Positions 28,955 to 41,862 of a stretch of 64,000 nucleotides of DNA are shown here, piece after piece (position 1 is the first letter of the stretch; the number at the start of each line of letters is the position of its first letter). A program made the position numbers and the translations under genes. The DNA is from Haematobia irritans (taxonomy: Eukaryota > Arthropoda > Insecta > Diptera > Muscidae). Below the pieces are notes generated by a model. The model was not told where the DNA came from. It made no database searches and was given only the letters and a program-made list of their open reading frames with translations. Location of the stretch: contig NC_134397.1 of NCBI RefSeq assembly GCF_050003625.1, positions 99,563,132-99,627,131 on the forward strand, written 5' to 3'.

Positions 28955-30079
28955 ATGGAAAATATGAGGGAAATTGTTAAGACTCTCCCTGACTACGAGG
29001 ATGACGTCCCGATGTCCGATGAGGAAAGAGAGATTTTAGAAAATGATGTTGCACCGGTTCTTCGCGAGCCGTTACCAGCAATCGAGCAGGTCCCTGACGT
29101 CGGGATGACCCCAGTCGTCGCCTCTTCACAAGAGGTAGTACCGGCACAAAGAGTTATCCCTCCGTCGGGGGCTGATACGGCTCCAGCTGAAGTATCTGCA
29201 ACTAAGGCAGCAGAATCTTCGTCTTCCCCTACGGGGACTGCCCAAAGAAATTCGGACTCGAGCCCAAAGCTTCATTTGAACAATTGTGTGTTATGCAGGC
29301 GGAAGCATAATCTACGGTCGTGCCGCAGGTTCTTGAAAATGCGGTTGGAGCAAAGGCTGCGCACCGTAGTTCTTCATCGGGTGTGCTCCAACTGTCTGGG
29401 CAGGTCACACATGCGGTCGACCTGCAATAGTCGCGAAAGGTGTCGCGAATGCGGAGAGAGCCACCATACGCTTCTGCACTCCTTCGACCAGCAACAACGT
29501 CCTTCCGCTCAAACCTTGTCGACGAGAAAGTCCAAGTCAAGTTCGTCCGTTAACTCGTCCGCGTACTGTATCACGAATACCGCTCCCATATCTGGTCCGA
29601 TGTTGGTTCTACAACCAACCGTCACGCTTGGTCCCACTATAGTCCTCTTGCTTGTCTTGCCCGATCGTCGAATTCCTGTCCGAGCTGTCCTCGACCCGTG
29701 TGCGGGGTATAGTATGATTTGTAGTAGTTTAGCTCTCAGCCTACGGCTTGTCTCAGCGATGACGTCGCATGACGCATTTTGTCCGCTTGTTGCTGTCTCC
29801 CGACACAATGCAGAAAGTAAATTGGTTTTTTCTGCCCGGGTAACAGACCTGACCCGTGTTGTCACCCCATCGTCGTCGGCTCCAGATACGATACGGGAAC
29901 ATTTCGAGTGTCTCCAGCTGGCCGACCCAAGGTTTTACCGTCCTTCCGGGGTGGGGTTGGTTCTAGGGCCCGATGTCTACGCACGGGTTCTAAAGACACA
30001 AATATTTTCGAGTCCTGGATTCCCATTGGCGCAGCTAACGATGTTTGGCTGGATAGTGTCAGGTCAATGCCAACCATAA
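28955..30079 (+). CDS. BEL ORF3: extra zinc-knuckle plus protease-like protein
   Basis: 374 codons from ATG 28,955, 47 nt after the pol stop, in the slot where env would be. An acidic, Pro/Ala-rich N-terminus (1-105) is followed by a Cys/His block at about 111-171 (CVLCRRKHNLRSC, CSNCLGRSH, CRECGESHHTLLH). This parallels the Gag-Pol block motif for motif. Next comes a DUF1758-like segment with D247 in VRAVLDPCAGYSMI and the C-terminal landmarks LVLGPDVYARVL and LTMFGWIVSG seen in the main protease. It stops exactly where that domain ends. There is no signal peptide or membrane segment, so it is not an envelope. The residues after the Asp (PCA) do not match an active retropepsin, so RNA binding or a regulatory role is possible. 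Function unknown. Confidence 0.85.
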   Translation: MENMREIVKTLPDYEDDVPMSDEEREILENDVAPVLREPLPAIEQVPDVGMTPVVASSQEVVPAQRVIPPSGADTAPAEVSATKAAESSSSPTGTAQRNSDSSPKLHLNNCVLCRRKHNLRSCRRFLKMRLEQRLRTVVLHRVCSNCLGRSHMRSTCNSRERCRECGESHHTLLHSFDQQQRPSAQTLSTRKSKSSSSVNSSAYCITNTAPISGPMLVLQPTVTLGPTIVLLLVLPDRRIPVRAVLDPCAGYSMICSSLALSLRLVSAMTSHDAFCPLVAVSRHNAESKLVFSARVTDLTRVVTPSSSAPDTIREHFECLQLADPRFYRPSGVGLVLGPDVYARVLKTQIFSSPGFPLAQLTMFGWIVSGQCQP

Positions 30080-30336
30080 GTGTCGTAGGTCATCCTGGCC
30101 AATAACCCAGACACTTCAGACCCTCCGGGTCAACGGCTCTACGAGCATTTAGTTAAGAATTCATGAAGTTTGAAAAAATTTAAAGAACTAATAAAAAAAA
30201 AAATTGCTCAATTTGAAAATGATACTGACAACGCATTTTATATTTATTTTGATATCAATATATTGTACATATGTAATATTCTATGAATTACTGAATTTCA
30301 ATTACAACATAGCTGGATGTTGCAAGGCGGGCGGAA
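30080..30336 (+). other. BEL 3' untranslated region with polypurine tract
   Basis: AT-rich 250 bp. The purine-rich AAGGCGGGCGGAA at 30,324-30,336 directly precedes the 3' LTR and is the likely plus-strand primer. Confidence 0.65.
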
Positions 30337-30690
30337 TGTTTAAGTTCAAATTCGTAAGGTCAAAATTTATTCGTTAGATGGGGACTTAAAATCTTGTAAA
30401 ATAACAATTTCCCCCTCGTTAGGAAATGTACCCTAAGCTCTGGATGCAGCTCTGTGCTCTCAGCACAATTCGTTACATTTTTCTAACGAGTCGCGCCATT
30501 ACCGTCTTGCGGCGTCTAACTTTTGTTATTATTGGTTACTGGATTACGTCCGTCCAACGATTGTTTTGTAAAAGGTAAATAATAATCTCCCAAAAATTCA
30601 ATAAAATTACGTTTTATTGAAACATCATTGAAAAGAAAAACTAAATCCCTTGTGTTTTTATTTATTTTACTTTTCGGTGCTACGCATTCA
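30337..30690 (+). repeat. 3' LTR of BEL
   Basis: 354 bp, TGTTTAAGTTC...CTACGCATTCA, followed by the CTCAC target duplication. Differs from the 5' LTR at three bases plus one inserted C. Confidence 0.95.
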
Positions 30691-32788
30691 CTCACTACAA
30701 GGTCTTCGTAGGGAAATGACGAGTACTATTAGTGAGGAGATAAGGAATGCAATGTCAGAATTGCTCATTACTTCAACGAGTAGGAATATAGGTCAGGACA
30801 GCATGAACCGAAATAACCGTTTACATTCACCATTACCAGTAACCAGATCGGAAGGTTCATTACCGGCCGACAAGATTACTAATCTTATCAACAATTGGCA
30901 CGTTACCTTTAAGGGAACATCTGAGGAAGGGACAATACAAGATTTTATTTATCGTATCACTACATTAACCAATCAACACTTAAGTGGTGATTTCGATTTA
31001 CTGTGTCAACATGTTCACATATTATTTCATGGTAAAGCAAAACAATGGTTCTGGAGATATAATCGACAGACCGACGGACAATTTTCATGGGGAGAGTTAA
31101 GTCGTGCTCTGAGACGACAGTATAAAGATACCACTACAGATTGTGACATTAAGGACGACTCACAAAGAAAACAAAGACCGAACGAAAAATTTGAAGAATT
31201 TTTAGAGGCACTTACAGCAATAGCTGATCGCTTGCAAACCCCAATAAATGAACAAGAGTTCATAGAGTTAGTTATGCGCAATCTTCGGACGGATCTTGGA
31301 TATGAGCTCCTGCATATTAATATACCAAGTATTGCTATTTTGCGATCCGAGGTCAGAAAACACGAACGATTCCAGGATGAAGTGAGACAATCGACTCACC
31401 GCAGCAATATTGGTCTCCGTAAGAACATATCAGAAGTTGTTATGGAAGAGGAGACGGGAAATGAAATCGATATTGAGGCCATGCAAATGTCTGAAATAAA
31501 GTGTTGGAACTGCGAAAGTATAGTTCATGGATATCATGACTGTTTAGAACCTAGGCGTATTTTTTGCTAAGGATGTGGCAAGGTGGATACACTGTTAGAA
31601 AAATATGTTTTTCATATGTTCCGATATAAACAAAATGTGTTTCGGGCACGATTTTAAACCACAATATATTTAAGTGCGAACATGTAATTTTCCTAAACTA
31701 ACACTAAATGTTTGGGACATCTATGTTAATATGTTAGAATATATTATGTTTGGGGCATGAATGTTTCATAAAAATCATATGTGTGAATACAAACATATAT
31801 AAATTTACAAATTTCAACTAAACATACATATGTTGTGATATTTTATTCAAAGCGACAGAGAGAGTATAGAGAGAAATAGAGATGGAAACCGGGAGAGTTG
31901 ACGAAAGATATCAATATAACACAGCAAAAGAGTCAAAAGAGAACAATTTCTGTGAAACCGCTTGTATGTTATTTCGGAAAACTGTTTTATGATAAGGCCA
32001 AAAATTTGATATGTTGAAGTCTAAATATTATTTAATTTGAATAAAGAGAATATACATTCTGAACCAAGAGAATAGACATTTGAAAAACAAACAGCTTATG
32101 TTTTCGCCTTGAGAGCAGCATTTTATGTATGTGTGGACATGTGTTTTGTTTATCATTTTGGCATTATTTTTTTCTTGGTTCGTTAAAAGAAATCAGGGGT
32201 CTTCATAAAAATAACGAATGGGCACTATACTCTTTTTAGAGTTGGGACGGTAAAATGAAATAAGGAGGAAATAGTGAAAAATTACACAGTAAAATGTAAA
32301 AAAACAAAGTTTAGTTTCTCTTTATTAAAACGTAGTCCACGAGGAGTTGACGGACACCATCAAATATAAAAGCGGGCATTAAGTTCGACTTTTACAGCCA
32401 AAACAATTTAAAAAGTTTATTTTCTTTAAAATGAATTATTAAAGAAAAATAAAAGGAATTTTAGAGCGATGGTGTTAAATGCTAGTAAAAAACTGTTCAC
32501 TCCTAAATAAATTTATGTTTATATTATAAAATTATGTATGTATGTTTATACTCGACTCCACGTTCTTCTTTTGTTAGTTTTTGAATTCCTTCCAAATTTT
32601 AAAGTTTTGTACAAAAACAGTTTTTTATTACAAGATTGTTATTTTTGCAATAAAAAATAATATTTTATCCAAAAATCATTCAATTTCGTTTATATCAAGC
32701 ACTGTTACTGACTATAAATCTTTAATAACGCACATTTCGATGTTTCATTTAAAAAAATTAATATAGTACAAATATAAATGTGTAAATT

Positions 32789-32890
32789 AAAAAAAAAAAA
32801 AAAAAAAAAATGTTCGGTCGGAGCAGGGATTGAACCCACGACCCTTTGCATGCAAGGCAGACATACTAACCACTGCTCCACGTGGCAAAC
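32789..32890 (-). repeat. tRNA-derived SINE-like unit followed by T-run
   Basis: On the minus strand: an A-box-like GCAGTGGTTAGTATG, then a B-box-like GGGTTCAATCCC, then GCTCCGACCGAACA and a run of T (32,789-32,810) that could terminate pol III. The segment TCCGACCGAACA matches the head of the SINE at 1-291 (TTCGACCGAACA). It is about 80 bp but does not fold as a clean tRNA (position 33 is not T), so I do not call a functional tRNA gene. Confidence 0.55.
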
Positions 32891-33000
32891 AAATGTATGT
32901 TTCTGTTAAATAATGTTATGTTTGCATGGGCTCGTGGGCGCTGCAAACTATGCTATATAAATGTAACTTAAAACGATAATTATCTACTGGTGACTATAAC

Positions 33001-33078
33001 AGCTACGTAGCCCAGTGGATAGTGTGTTGGCTTACAAACTGTATGGTCCTCGGTTCGATTCTCCGTGCAGGCGAAAGG
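33001..33078 (+). repeat. tRNA-like unit inside the TIR element (GYP1 copy)
   Basis: A-box-like TAGCCCAGTGGATAG and B-box-like GGTTCGATTCT with tRNA spacing, followed by GCAGGCGAAAGGTAAAAT. The same unit, in the same context (TGTATTACAG downstream), is found on the minus strand at 42,148-42,226 and 60,990-61,068, so it is a fixed internal part of this element family. Confidence 0.6.
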
Positions 33079-33375
33079 TAAAATTTAAAAAATTTATAAA
33101 AGTGAATAATTTCTTCAACATTATTTGTATTACAGCCAAAGGTGCCAATAACTAAAAAATTTCGTGGAAGTGAAAATTACGAGTATGTTAGGGAATCGTG
33201 TTTGGGAAAAATTCTTCCAAGCATATAATATTTTTGGCTCAAAATGCTTCCAAACATATAATATGTTCACATAAAACAAACATATTAATGTTTCGGCAGT
33301 ATGCAATAATATATGTGCTTCCTGCAAAATATGTTTGGAACATATGTTAAAGAAGCGATTTTTTTTGAGGGTGTA

Positions 33376-34020
33376 CGTATAGGCCGAAATGCAGTGTGTA
33401 TCAAACTAAAAATGTCCTTTAAACTTCAAAACGGATGTGAGTCCAACATCAGATTCACATCCGAACAAACGACAATTGAAATAGAGCACCCATGCAGTGA
33501 ATTTTCCCATGAACATACAAATGTCGACAAACCTAATTTCACCCTCTTATATCATAACCGTTTTAATACTAACAATGGGATTTCGAATAGCCAATTGATA
33601 TCCAAAAGAAAAGTCCGCTCCTCGGTCCGTATTCGAACTTTTTGGAAAAATAAGCGAAGTTTGAGAAAACACCGCATATCATCCATTGTCTCTAAAGACA
33701 TGGATACTCGTCCATATGTCCAAGTGAAGGTGTTTGGAAAGACGTACTTGGCATTACTAGACAGCGCAGCAACCATTACCTGTTTCGGAAATTGTTTGGC
33801 AACTGAAATCATTACAAAAAAATCTGCAGCATTAACAAAATTTAGAGGTATTGTGATTACAGCCGATGGACAAAAACAGATTGCAGCTGGTTTCATAACC
33901 ACAGATATCTTTTTTTGGCAACCAAACTAAGTCTCAGCGGGTCCTTGTCGTACCCGAACTTAAACAGGATATAATATGTGGCATTGATTTTTGTCATCTT
34001 TTTAATTTGTAGATAGTGGA
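33376..34020 (+). pseudogene. GYP1 protease region
   Basis: Open from about 33,376 to 33,930. The retropepsin region reads RPYVQVKVFGKTYLALLDSA and TITCFG; the expected D-T-G reads D-S-A. A TAA at about 33,928 and further stops to 34,020 follow before the RT frame opens. GYP2 has the standard MIDTGATVSCF at the same place. Confidence 0.7.
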
Positions 34021-34059
34021 TACAGTTTCCGAACTAACTTTATCGCAATTAGTGACGAT

Positions 34060-36204
34060 AGTTGTGATTTAAATGCTGACCAACGAGAAAGACTTAATGC
34101 CGTGATTTCATTATTCCCATCATCGGAAAAGGAAGGTTTAGGAAAAACGCCTTTAATAGAACATATTATTGACACGGGCGACGCAAAGCCCGTAAAACAG
34201 AAGTTTTATCCAATATCTCCAGCCAGGGAGAAGGTGTTGTGTGAGGAAATAGACAGGATGATAGGTTTGGGAGTTATTGAAGAGGCTGAAAACTCGGCAT
34301 GGTCATCACCTGGAGTATTAATTATTAAGCCAGGGAAGGTTAGATTCTGTTTAGATTCTCGTAAGCTTAATGAGGTAACACAAAATGATGCTTACCCTAT
34401 GCCAAATAGAGATGACTTGATATCCCGTTTACCCCCGATGTACATAATTTCAAAAATAGACCTCATGGACGCCTTTTGGCAAGTTAATTTGTCTAAGGAA
34501 TCACGTCCAAAGACCGCATTTACCATACCCAATCCACCTCTGTACCAATTCTGCAGAATGCCTTTCGGGCTTTGTAATGCCCCACAGACCTTATGCAGAC
34601 TCATGGACAAGGTTATAACATATAATCTCAAGAGTCATGTCTTCGTATACCTTGATGATTTACTCATTGTGTCTAAGTCTTTCGAAGAGCATATTGAACA
34701 TTTAATAGAAGTGGCAAGATTACTTAGAAAAGCGGGCTTAACCATAAATATCAAGAAAAGCAGTTTTGGACTAAAAGAAATAAAATATTTGGGTTATGTG
34801 GTAGGTAATGGCGCTATTAGAGTAGACCCAGATAAAGTTAAAGCCATAACCGATTTTCCAGTACCAAAGAATATACGACAACTACGTCAATTTCTTGGTA
34901 TGGCTGGCTGGTACCGCCGATTTCTAGATAATTATGCGGGTCTTTCCTTTCCTTTGACGGAATTGCTATCAAAGAAAAAGTCCTTTAAATGGAACTCAGA
35001 GGCACAAGAGTCATTTGATACATTGAAGAAAGCATTGACCAGTGCACCCCTTTTGGTTCATCCGAACTACAGTAAACCATTTATCCTTCAATGTGATGCT
35101 AGTAAAACTGGAATTGGAGCAGTTCTTGCTCAAAAGGATGAAATGGGAGTAGAACGGCCTATAACATTCATGTCCCAGAAGTTAAATCGGGCCCAACGAA
35201 ATTATACTGTGACAGAGCTTGAATGTCTTGCAGTTGTAGTGGCCATTAAGAAATTCCGTATTTATATTGAAGGCCTCGAATTTGATGTTGCGACGGATCA
35301 CGCAAGTCTGAAATGGTTAATGCAACAACGTGATTTAAGCGGTAGATTGGCCAGATGGGCTCTTAAATTACAAGGACACAATTTTACAATAGAACATAGA
35401 AAAGGAAGAGACAATGTCGTACCTAGATGTTTTGAAGATGAAGAAATCGGGGAACTCGATTCGGGAACTCTTCCAGCTATCAATCTTAATTCCGAAGCGT
35501 TTGAGTCGGAGGAATATAAATTACTCCGGGAGAAGATTGATAAATCTAGACTTCCTGACTATTTCGTTGAGGGTAAGTATATCTATTACAGAGCGACTTT
35601 CGATAAAGTTTCGCAGTGGAAATTGATAGTTCCTCACGAGTTGAGAAAGGATGTAATATATGCCACCCATAATCCCCCGTCGGCTAGTCACCAGCTCTGC
35701 AAAACTTCTAAGACACCCAACCAAAACTTACGTTCTTTAATGGGAACTAGCCCAATATCTGAAAGACCTTTTCAAAGGTTATACATTGATCTGATAAGCC
35801 CATTTCCTCGAAGTAAACAAGGAAATATTGGCATATGTATTGTATTAGATCACTTCTCAAAGTTTACCTTTCTAAAGCCAGTGAAAAAGTTTTGTTCCAA
35901 ACACATTATAAGAATATTGAAGGACGACATATTCACTTGCTTTGGAGTGCCAGAAGTAATAATCTCTGACAATGGGAACCAGTTTAAATGTAGGGAGTTC
36001 GAAAGATTCATAAGAAGCTTTCCTGTAGGACAAACTGTTACTCGAAGGAATTTCCCAAAGAGTAGTAAAATACACCATTTCGATGCAAAATTAGCACCAG
36101 TTGGTATTAGTACGACAATTTAAAAAAAAAATAGGAAATTGTACTTACAAACTTCAGGATATCGAAACAGGAAATATTGCTATGTACCACGCTAAAGACA
36201 TTTG
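34060..36204 (+). pseudogene. GYP1 RT, RNase H and truncated integrase
   Basis: RT: VRFCLDSRKLNEVTQNDAYP, KIDLMDAFWQVNL, FCRMPFGLCNAPQTL, VYLDDLLIV (YLDD). RNase H: QCDASKTGIGAVLAQ, TELECLAVVVAIKKF, TDHASLKWL. Integrase: the zinc region has lost its middle (ATHNPPSASHQ joins directly to LCKTSK). The core has D in YIDLISPFPRS and D in ISDNGNQF, but a deletion after FERFIRSFP removes the catalytic Glu region and resumes in the C-terminal domain. The frame ends at 36,123; the last codons AMYHAKDI are readable in another frame to 36,204. Confidence 0.8.
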
Positions 36205-37264
36205 ATAAAGCATGGTCTTTTTGTTTTTGTTTTTTTTGGTTAGTCTAATGTGATTTATGGAGGCGACACTTGCAAACCATAATGAAAAACAAATAAAAAA
36301 AAAGAAAAAAACAACATATTAGCTTTGAAATAATAAAAAAAGATCGTCTAGGAAACAAAAAAAAAAAAAAAAGAAAAAAAATTTGGAGAGGGAGGTTCGA
36401 ATATTAAAAAAAAGAAGATACCAAAACAATTTCCTGATAATATCAAAGACGAGAAATATTGAGTTTGGACTTAACCATTACTGACCTCATTGGAGTCCAT
36501 AATAATATTTTTAAGAACTTCCTTTTGAAGCCAATCCAGAATTTTTGGTTTATAACATATCAGCTATGGCTATTGCTGAAAATTTACATTAGTGGACTGA
36601 GACACTTAATATCCTTGTTTTTCTGTCCCATGAAGTCCACATCAAAATCAAGGCATCCGTAATTTTTGACATTATTCGAAACAAGAGTAATAATTTAAAA
36701 GGTCAACAATTATAATGGAAATTCTCTATAATTAGAGTCGCCATAAAAGAAACTTATAAAATCAGAATTTGAGTTTCAATCATCGATGCTCGTCATTATC
36801 TTCGTTCCAGAGATTCGCAGAAGTGGAACTTGCTAAATTTACTTTTAATTATTATTAACCTACAATTGAATCTAGTTTATAACACACATTGATCTTTGTC
36901 ACAGATGCAGCGATCGCTACATGGAGACACGTAAATTTATATCACATTTTTACCCTCTTAATCAGTTTCTTAATATTTTCTCGTCTGTTTGTTTTCTGCG
37001 GTATTGCACTTTGCGATATTGTTAATTTGTTTAATTTATATACCGAATTCATTTTTTTAAATAAATATGTATAATTTTTCTATTATGACTTACTAATTTG
37101 AATTTTATTGACGAAACATAAGAACAACCAACGGAACAATGTCCTAGACCCGTTAATGTCCCCCACTTTCTCCAATTTCCTTAACACTACTTAAAAGTCT
37201 TGTTTCAAAAAAATTTTTTTTTTGATTATGTAGCTGGCTGTCCAAGAACTACTCCCAATTTCCC
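36205..37264. other. GYP1 3' end or LTR remnant, noncoding
   Basis: A-rich tracts at 36,290-36,425, a purine tract at 36,382-36,395, then about 870 bp without recognisable genes. It may include the GYP1 3' LTR, but with no partner LTR in the window its borders cannot be set. It ends where the GYP2 LTR begins (TGTAATGCATG at 37,265). Confidence 0.4.
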
Positions 37265-39277
<2,013 letters not shown>

Positions 39278-41298
39278 TCAACTTTTAATGTCTTTTGCAT
39301 GAAATTTGCCTAAAAATTTCCCCGTCATATCTTCAAGGTCGTAGTAGCAAGAGCCGTGTTTGGCTATAACCCTGGCCTTTTCAAATTGATTAGCCAATTT
39401 GCTATTGAAGTGGTCAGAAGCTTTTGACTGAGCAAAATTTTTTCGAAATACTATCTGGCCAATTTCAAAAGTAACTGTGCGTGAACGAAGATTATAGGTG
39501 TTAGAATTTCTTTCATAAGATTTTCTTATATTTTCCTGTGCTCTGTGTCTTATCAGTTCAGTCTTTTCGTCCATCCTGAGATTAGCTGAAAAATCATCCA
39601 GTGAGTTTAATTTGCGGAGCAAGGGATAGGATTTGCTGTTAGTTATCATATTTTGTCCAAAGAGAATATAGTACGGTGATAAGCCTGTACCAACATGAAT
39701 AGAACTTCGTAGTGCACAACTAATTGAAGACAATTTCTCATCCCAGTCTTTTTGATGGGGTTTGATATAAGCACGTATGGCAGCTAACACTGAACGGTTT
39801 ACTCTCTCACTGGCATTCGCCTGTGGAGAGTAAATTGCAGTTAAGTTATGCGAAACTCCGTATGATTCCAAAAATGACTTAAATAAATTTGATTTAAATT
39901 GAACGCCGTTGTCGGTAGTAATAGATTCGGGTACGCCGAAAATATGAAAAATTCGTTTTTCTAAGTACTCAACGATAACAGTAGCCTTAAATTTTCTAAT
40001 TGGTTCTGAAAAGTGATATTTAGATAAATGGTCCAAAACAATGATTATGCCAATATTTCCCGAAGAAGATCTTGGATACGGCCCTAGTAAATCTAAATAT
40101 ATATAACTTTTGGAAAACTCTAGAAGATTCCGCTCGTTTGCCCATAGGCGGTCGTAAAATCTTATTGGTAGTCTTTGTTTGTTTGCATACTTCGCAAGAA
40201 AGAACGTTGTCAGCAACTTGTTTTGCCATTTTTGGCCAGAAAAATAAGGTTTTCAACCGATGCAAAGTTTTTCCTATGCCACCGTGTGAGCAAAGAGGGT
40301 GGTCATGAACCCTTTGAATGAGATTGTGGGTCATGGACTGTGGTACCCACAGTTTCCAGGAAAGTTTCTCCTGTACAGGATCTCATGTCGCGAATTCCAC
40401 GCGTTTATAAATATACCCATCCTCGATTTTTATGTCCGGCAAATAATTCAGTTTTGATTGAAATTTCCCGATCAAATTTAAATAATCTGGTGACCTAAAT
40501 TCTTCAGACTCTAAATCAATTTCTAATGAATTGTCTATCTCACTCAAAACAAAATTATCACTACCTGCAAAGAATAGTTCGTCATTATTTTTGGAATACA
40601 TGCGAGATAAAGAATCCGGCACTATGTTTTGGGTACCTTTTCTGTGCTTTATGGTAAAGGTAAAGCCTTGTAGCTTTAATGCCCAACGGGCTAAACGTCC
40701 ATGAAGATCAGACTGGCTCATAAGCCATTTCAGTGAGGCATGATCTATAATGACTTCAAATTGGTGCCCTTCGACATAGGCTCGAAATTTCTTTATGGCC
40801 ATGACGGCTGCCAAGCATTCTTGTTCAGAGAAGGAATAATTTCTCTGGGCCGTCTCCATCTTATGGCTCATATAGGCTATTGGAACTTCTTCCCCATTGT
40901 CATCCCTTTGGGCCAAAACAGCTCCAATACCATATTGACTAGCGTCGCATTGGATGGAAAAGGGACGTGTAAAGTCGGGATTGTGTAAAACAGGCTCTGA
41001 ACTAAGTTTATCTTTCAATTCCTCAAATGCTCTCTTACCTTCATCTGTCCAAATAAATTTTCTTCCTTTTCGTAACATATCGGTAATAGGAGACGAAATT
41101 GAAGCGAAATTTGGGACAAAGCGCCTGTACCAGCCGCAAAGCCCAAGAAATCGCCTTAATTGACGTACTGAAGTTGGCAATGGAAACTCACGTATGGCTT
41201 GGACCTTTTCCGGGTCGGTTTTAATTGTGCCATATCCTAATATGTGACCTCAATATTTCACGTATTTTAACATAAAGTGACTTTTTTCCACATTTATG
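39278..41298 (-). pseudogene. GYP2 RT end, RNase H and integrase
   Basis: On the minus strand from 41,298: INVEKSHF, an in-frame TGA in place of Leu before GHILGYGT (about 41,253), then PTSVRQLRRFLGLCGWYRRF. RNase H follows (QCDASQYGIGAVLAQ, SEQECLAAVMAIKKF, IDHASLKWL), then a TGA at about 40,386. Integrase: HDHPLCSHGG and CEVCKQ zinc ligands; a 4-bp TATA insertion near 40,096 that shifts the frame before LDLLGPYPRSSSGN; then D in TTDNGVQF and E in SPQANASERVNR. The end is GKFLGKFHAKDIKS at 39,278. Both stop codons are shared with the tandem copy; the TATA insertion is not. Confidence 0.85.
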
Positions 41299-41862
41299 CA
41301 CGCTCACAAAAAATCGCTTCTGTAACATATACTCCCAAACATATTTTGCTTCAAGCATATACATTTTTGGCTATTGCCCAAACATTTATATGTTTGATCT
41401 CTTCCAATATATAATATGTTTGAAAGCATATTGGTCTAAACAATATATGTTTGGGTAGTCAATTTCCAAACATTTTGTATTTTTGCATCCAAATTCAATA
41501 ATGTTGTCTTCCAAAAAACAATATGTTATTATGTGAACATATAATATGTTTGGAAGCATTTTGCACCCATAAATATTATACACGCTCACAAAAAATCGCT
41601 TCTGTAACATATACTCCCAAACATATTTTGCTTCAAGCATATACATTTTTGGGTATTGCCCAAACATTTATATGTTTGATCTCTTCCAATATATAATATG
41701 TTTGAAAGCATATTAGTCTAAACAATATATGTTTGGGTACTCTAAGTTCCAAACATTTTGTATTTTTGCATCCAAATTCAATAATGTTGTCTTCCAAAAA
41801 ACAATATGTTATTATGTGAACATATAATATGTTTGGAAGCATTTTGCACCCAAAAATATTAT
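41299..41862. repeat. 282-bp tandem duplication of the element's end
   Basis: Units 41,299-41,580 and 41,581-41,862 both start CACGCTCACAAAAAATCGC and differ at only a few positions (GGCTATTG/GGGTATTG, GTAGTCAATTT/GTACTCTAAGTT). Present identically in the tandem copy at 60,143 and 60,425. Confidence 0.9.

Larger units (their letters stand above)
21645..30690 (+). mobile_element. BEL/Pao LTR retrotransposon, near complete, with extra 3' ORF
   Basis: Near-identical LTRs (21,645-21,997; 30,337-30,690), a perfect 5-bp target duplication CTCAC (21,640-21,644; 30,691-30,695), a primer site, a polypurine tract, a long Gag-Pol and an additional downstream ORF. Total 9,046 bp. The LTRs differ by three substitutions and one 1-nt indel, so insertion is recent. 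It interrupts GYP1 gag. The only obvious lesion is one in-frame TAG in pol. Confidence 0.95.
21256..31589 (+). pseudogene. GYP1 Gag, split by MITE and BEL
   Basis: The N-terminal piece reads TIQTRLRARLEAERNAMVSQ across the MITE at 21,286-21,542, then NTLDEGQVRSIVEDS to the BEL target site. After BEL it continues in frame as LQGLRREMTSTISEEIRNAM (30,691 on). The capsid-like part includes NNWHVTFKGTSEEG and HGKAKQWFWRY. The single CCHC knuckle CWNCESIVHGYHDC (about 31,502) is followed by an in-frame TAA at 31,568. GYP2 Gag aligns over the same landmarks. An N-terminal RING, present in GYP2, cannot be checked because the start is missing. Confidence 0.75.
31590..33373. mobile_element. TIR element with AACATATGTT repeats and tRNA-like units, in GYP1
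   Basis: Ends CACTGTTAGAAAAATATG (31,590) and TTTTTTTTGAGGGTG (33,373), flanked by TA on each side. Both subterminal regions are built from repeats of words such as AAACATATGTTTGG and TATAATATGTTTGGAAGC. The interior has a GA-rich run (31,855-31,880), a one-ended GGCATTAAGTTCG MITE-like piece (32,376), an A-run and two tRNA-like units. A second copy of the family is in GYP2 (41,299-46,735) and its tandem duplicate. No transposase ORF. Confidence 0.7.
21256..36400 (+). mobile_element. GYP1: degenerate Ty3/gypsy, split by BEL and a TIR element
   Basis: Parts in order are: gag N-terminal piece (21,256-21,644, with a MITE inside), BEL insertion (21,645-30,690), rest of gag (30,691-31,589), TIR insertion (31,590-33,373), then protease, RT, RNase H and integrase (33,376-36,204). 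A purine tract TTTGGAGAGGGAGG at 36,382-36,395 may precede the 3' LTR. The 5' LTR and gag start are missing because the CCCAATAAACACA element abuts at 21,255. Its proteins are clearly related to those of minus-strand GYP2. Confidence 0.75.

Noticed and set aside
28955..30079. env gene of the BEL element
   Set aside because: No signal peptide, furin-type site or membrane segment; the motifs are zinc knuckles and a protease-like domain.
31855..31885. GAGA-factor regulatory element
   Set aside because: A short GA-rich run in a transposon interior; no further support for a regulatory role.
33001..33078. Functional tRNA gene
   Set aside because: A/B-box-like words are present, but the unit recurs inside a transposon family, varies between copies and does not fold into a clean cloverleaf.
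36459..37074. Small ORFs downstream of GYP1
   Set aside because: Short, AT-driven, no motifs; more likely LTR or 3' noncoding sequence.
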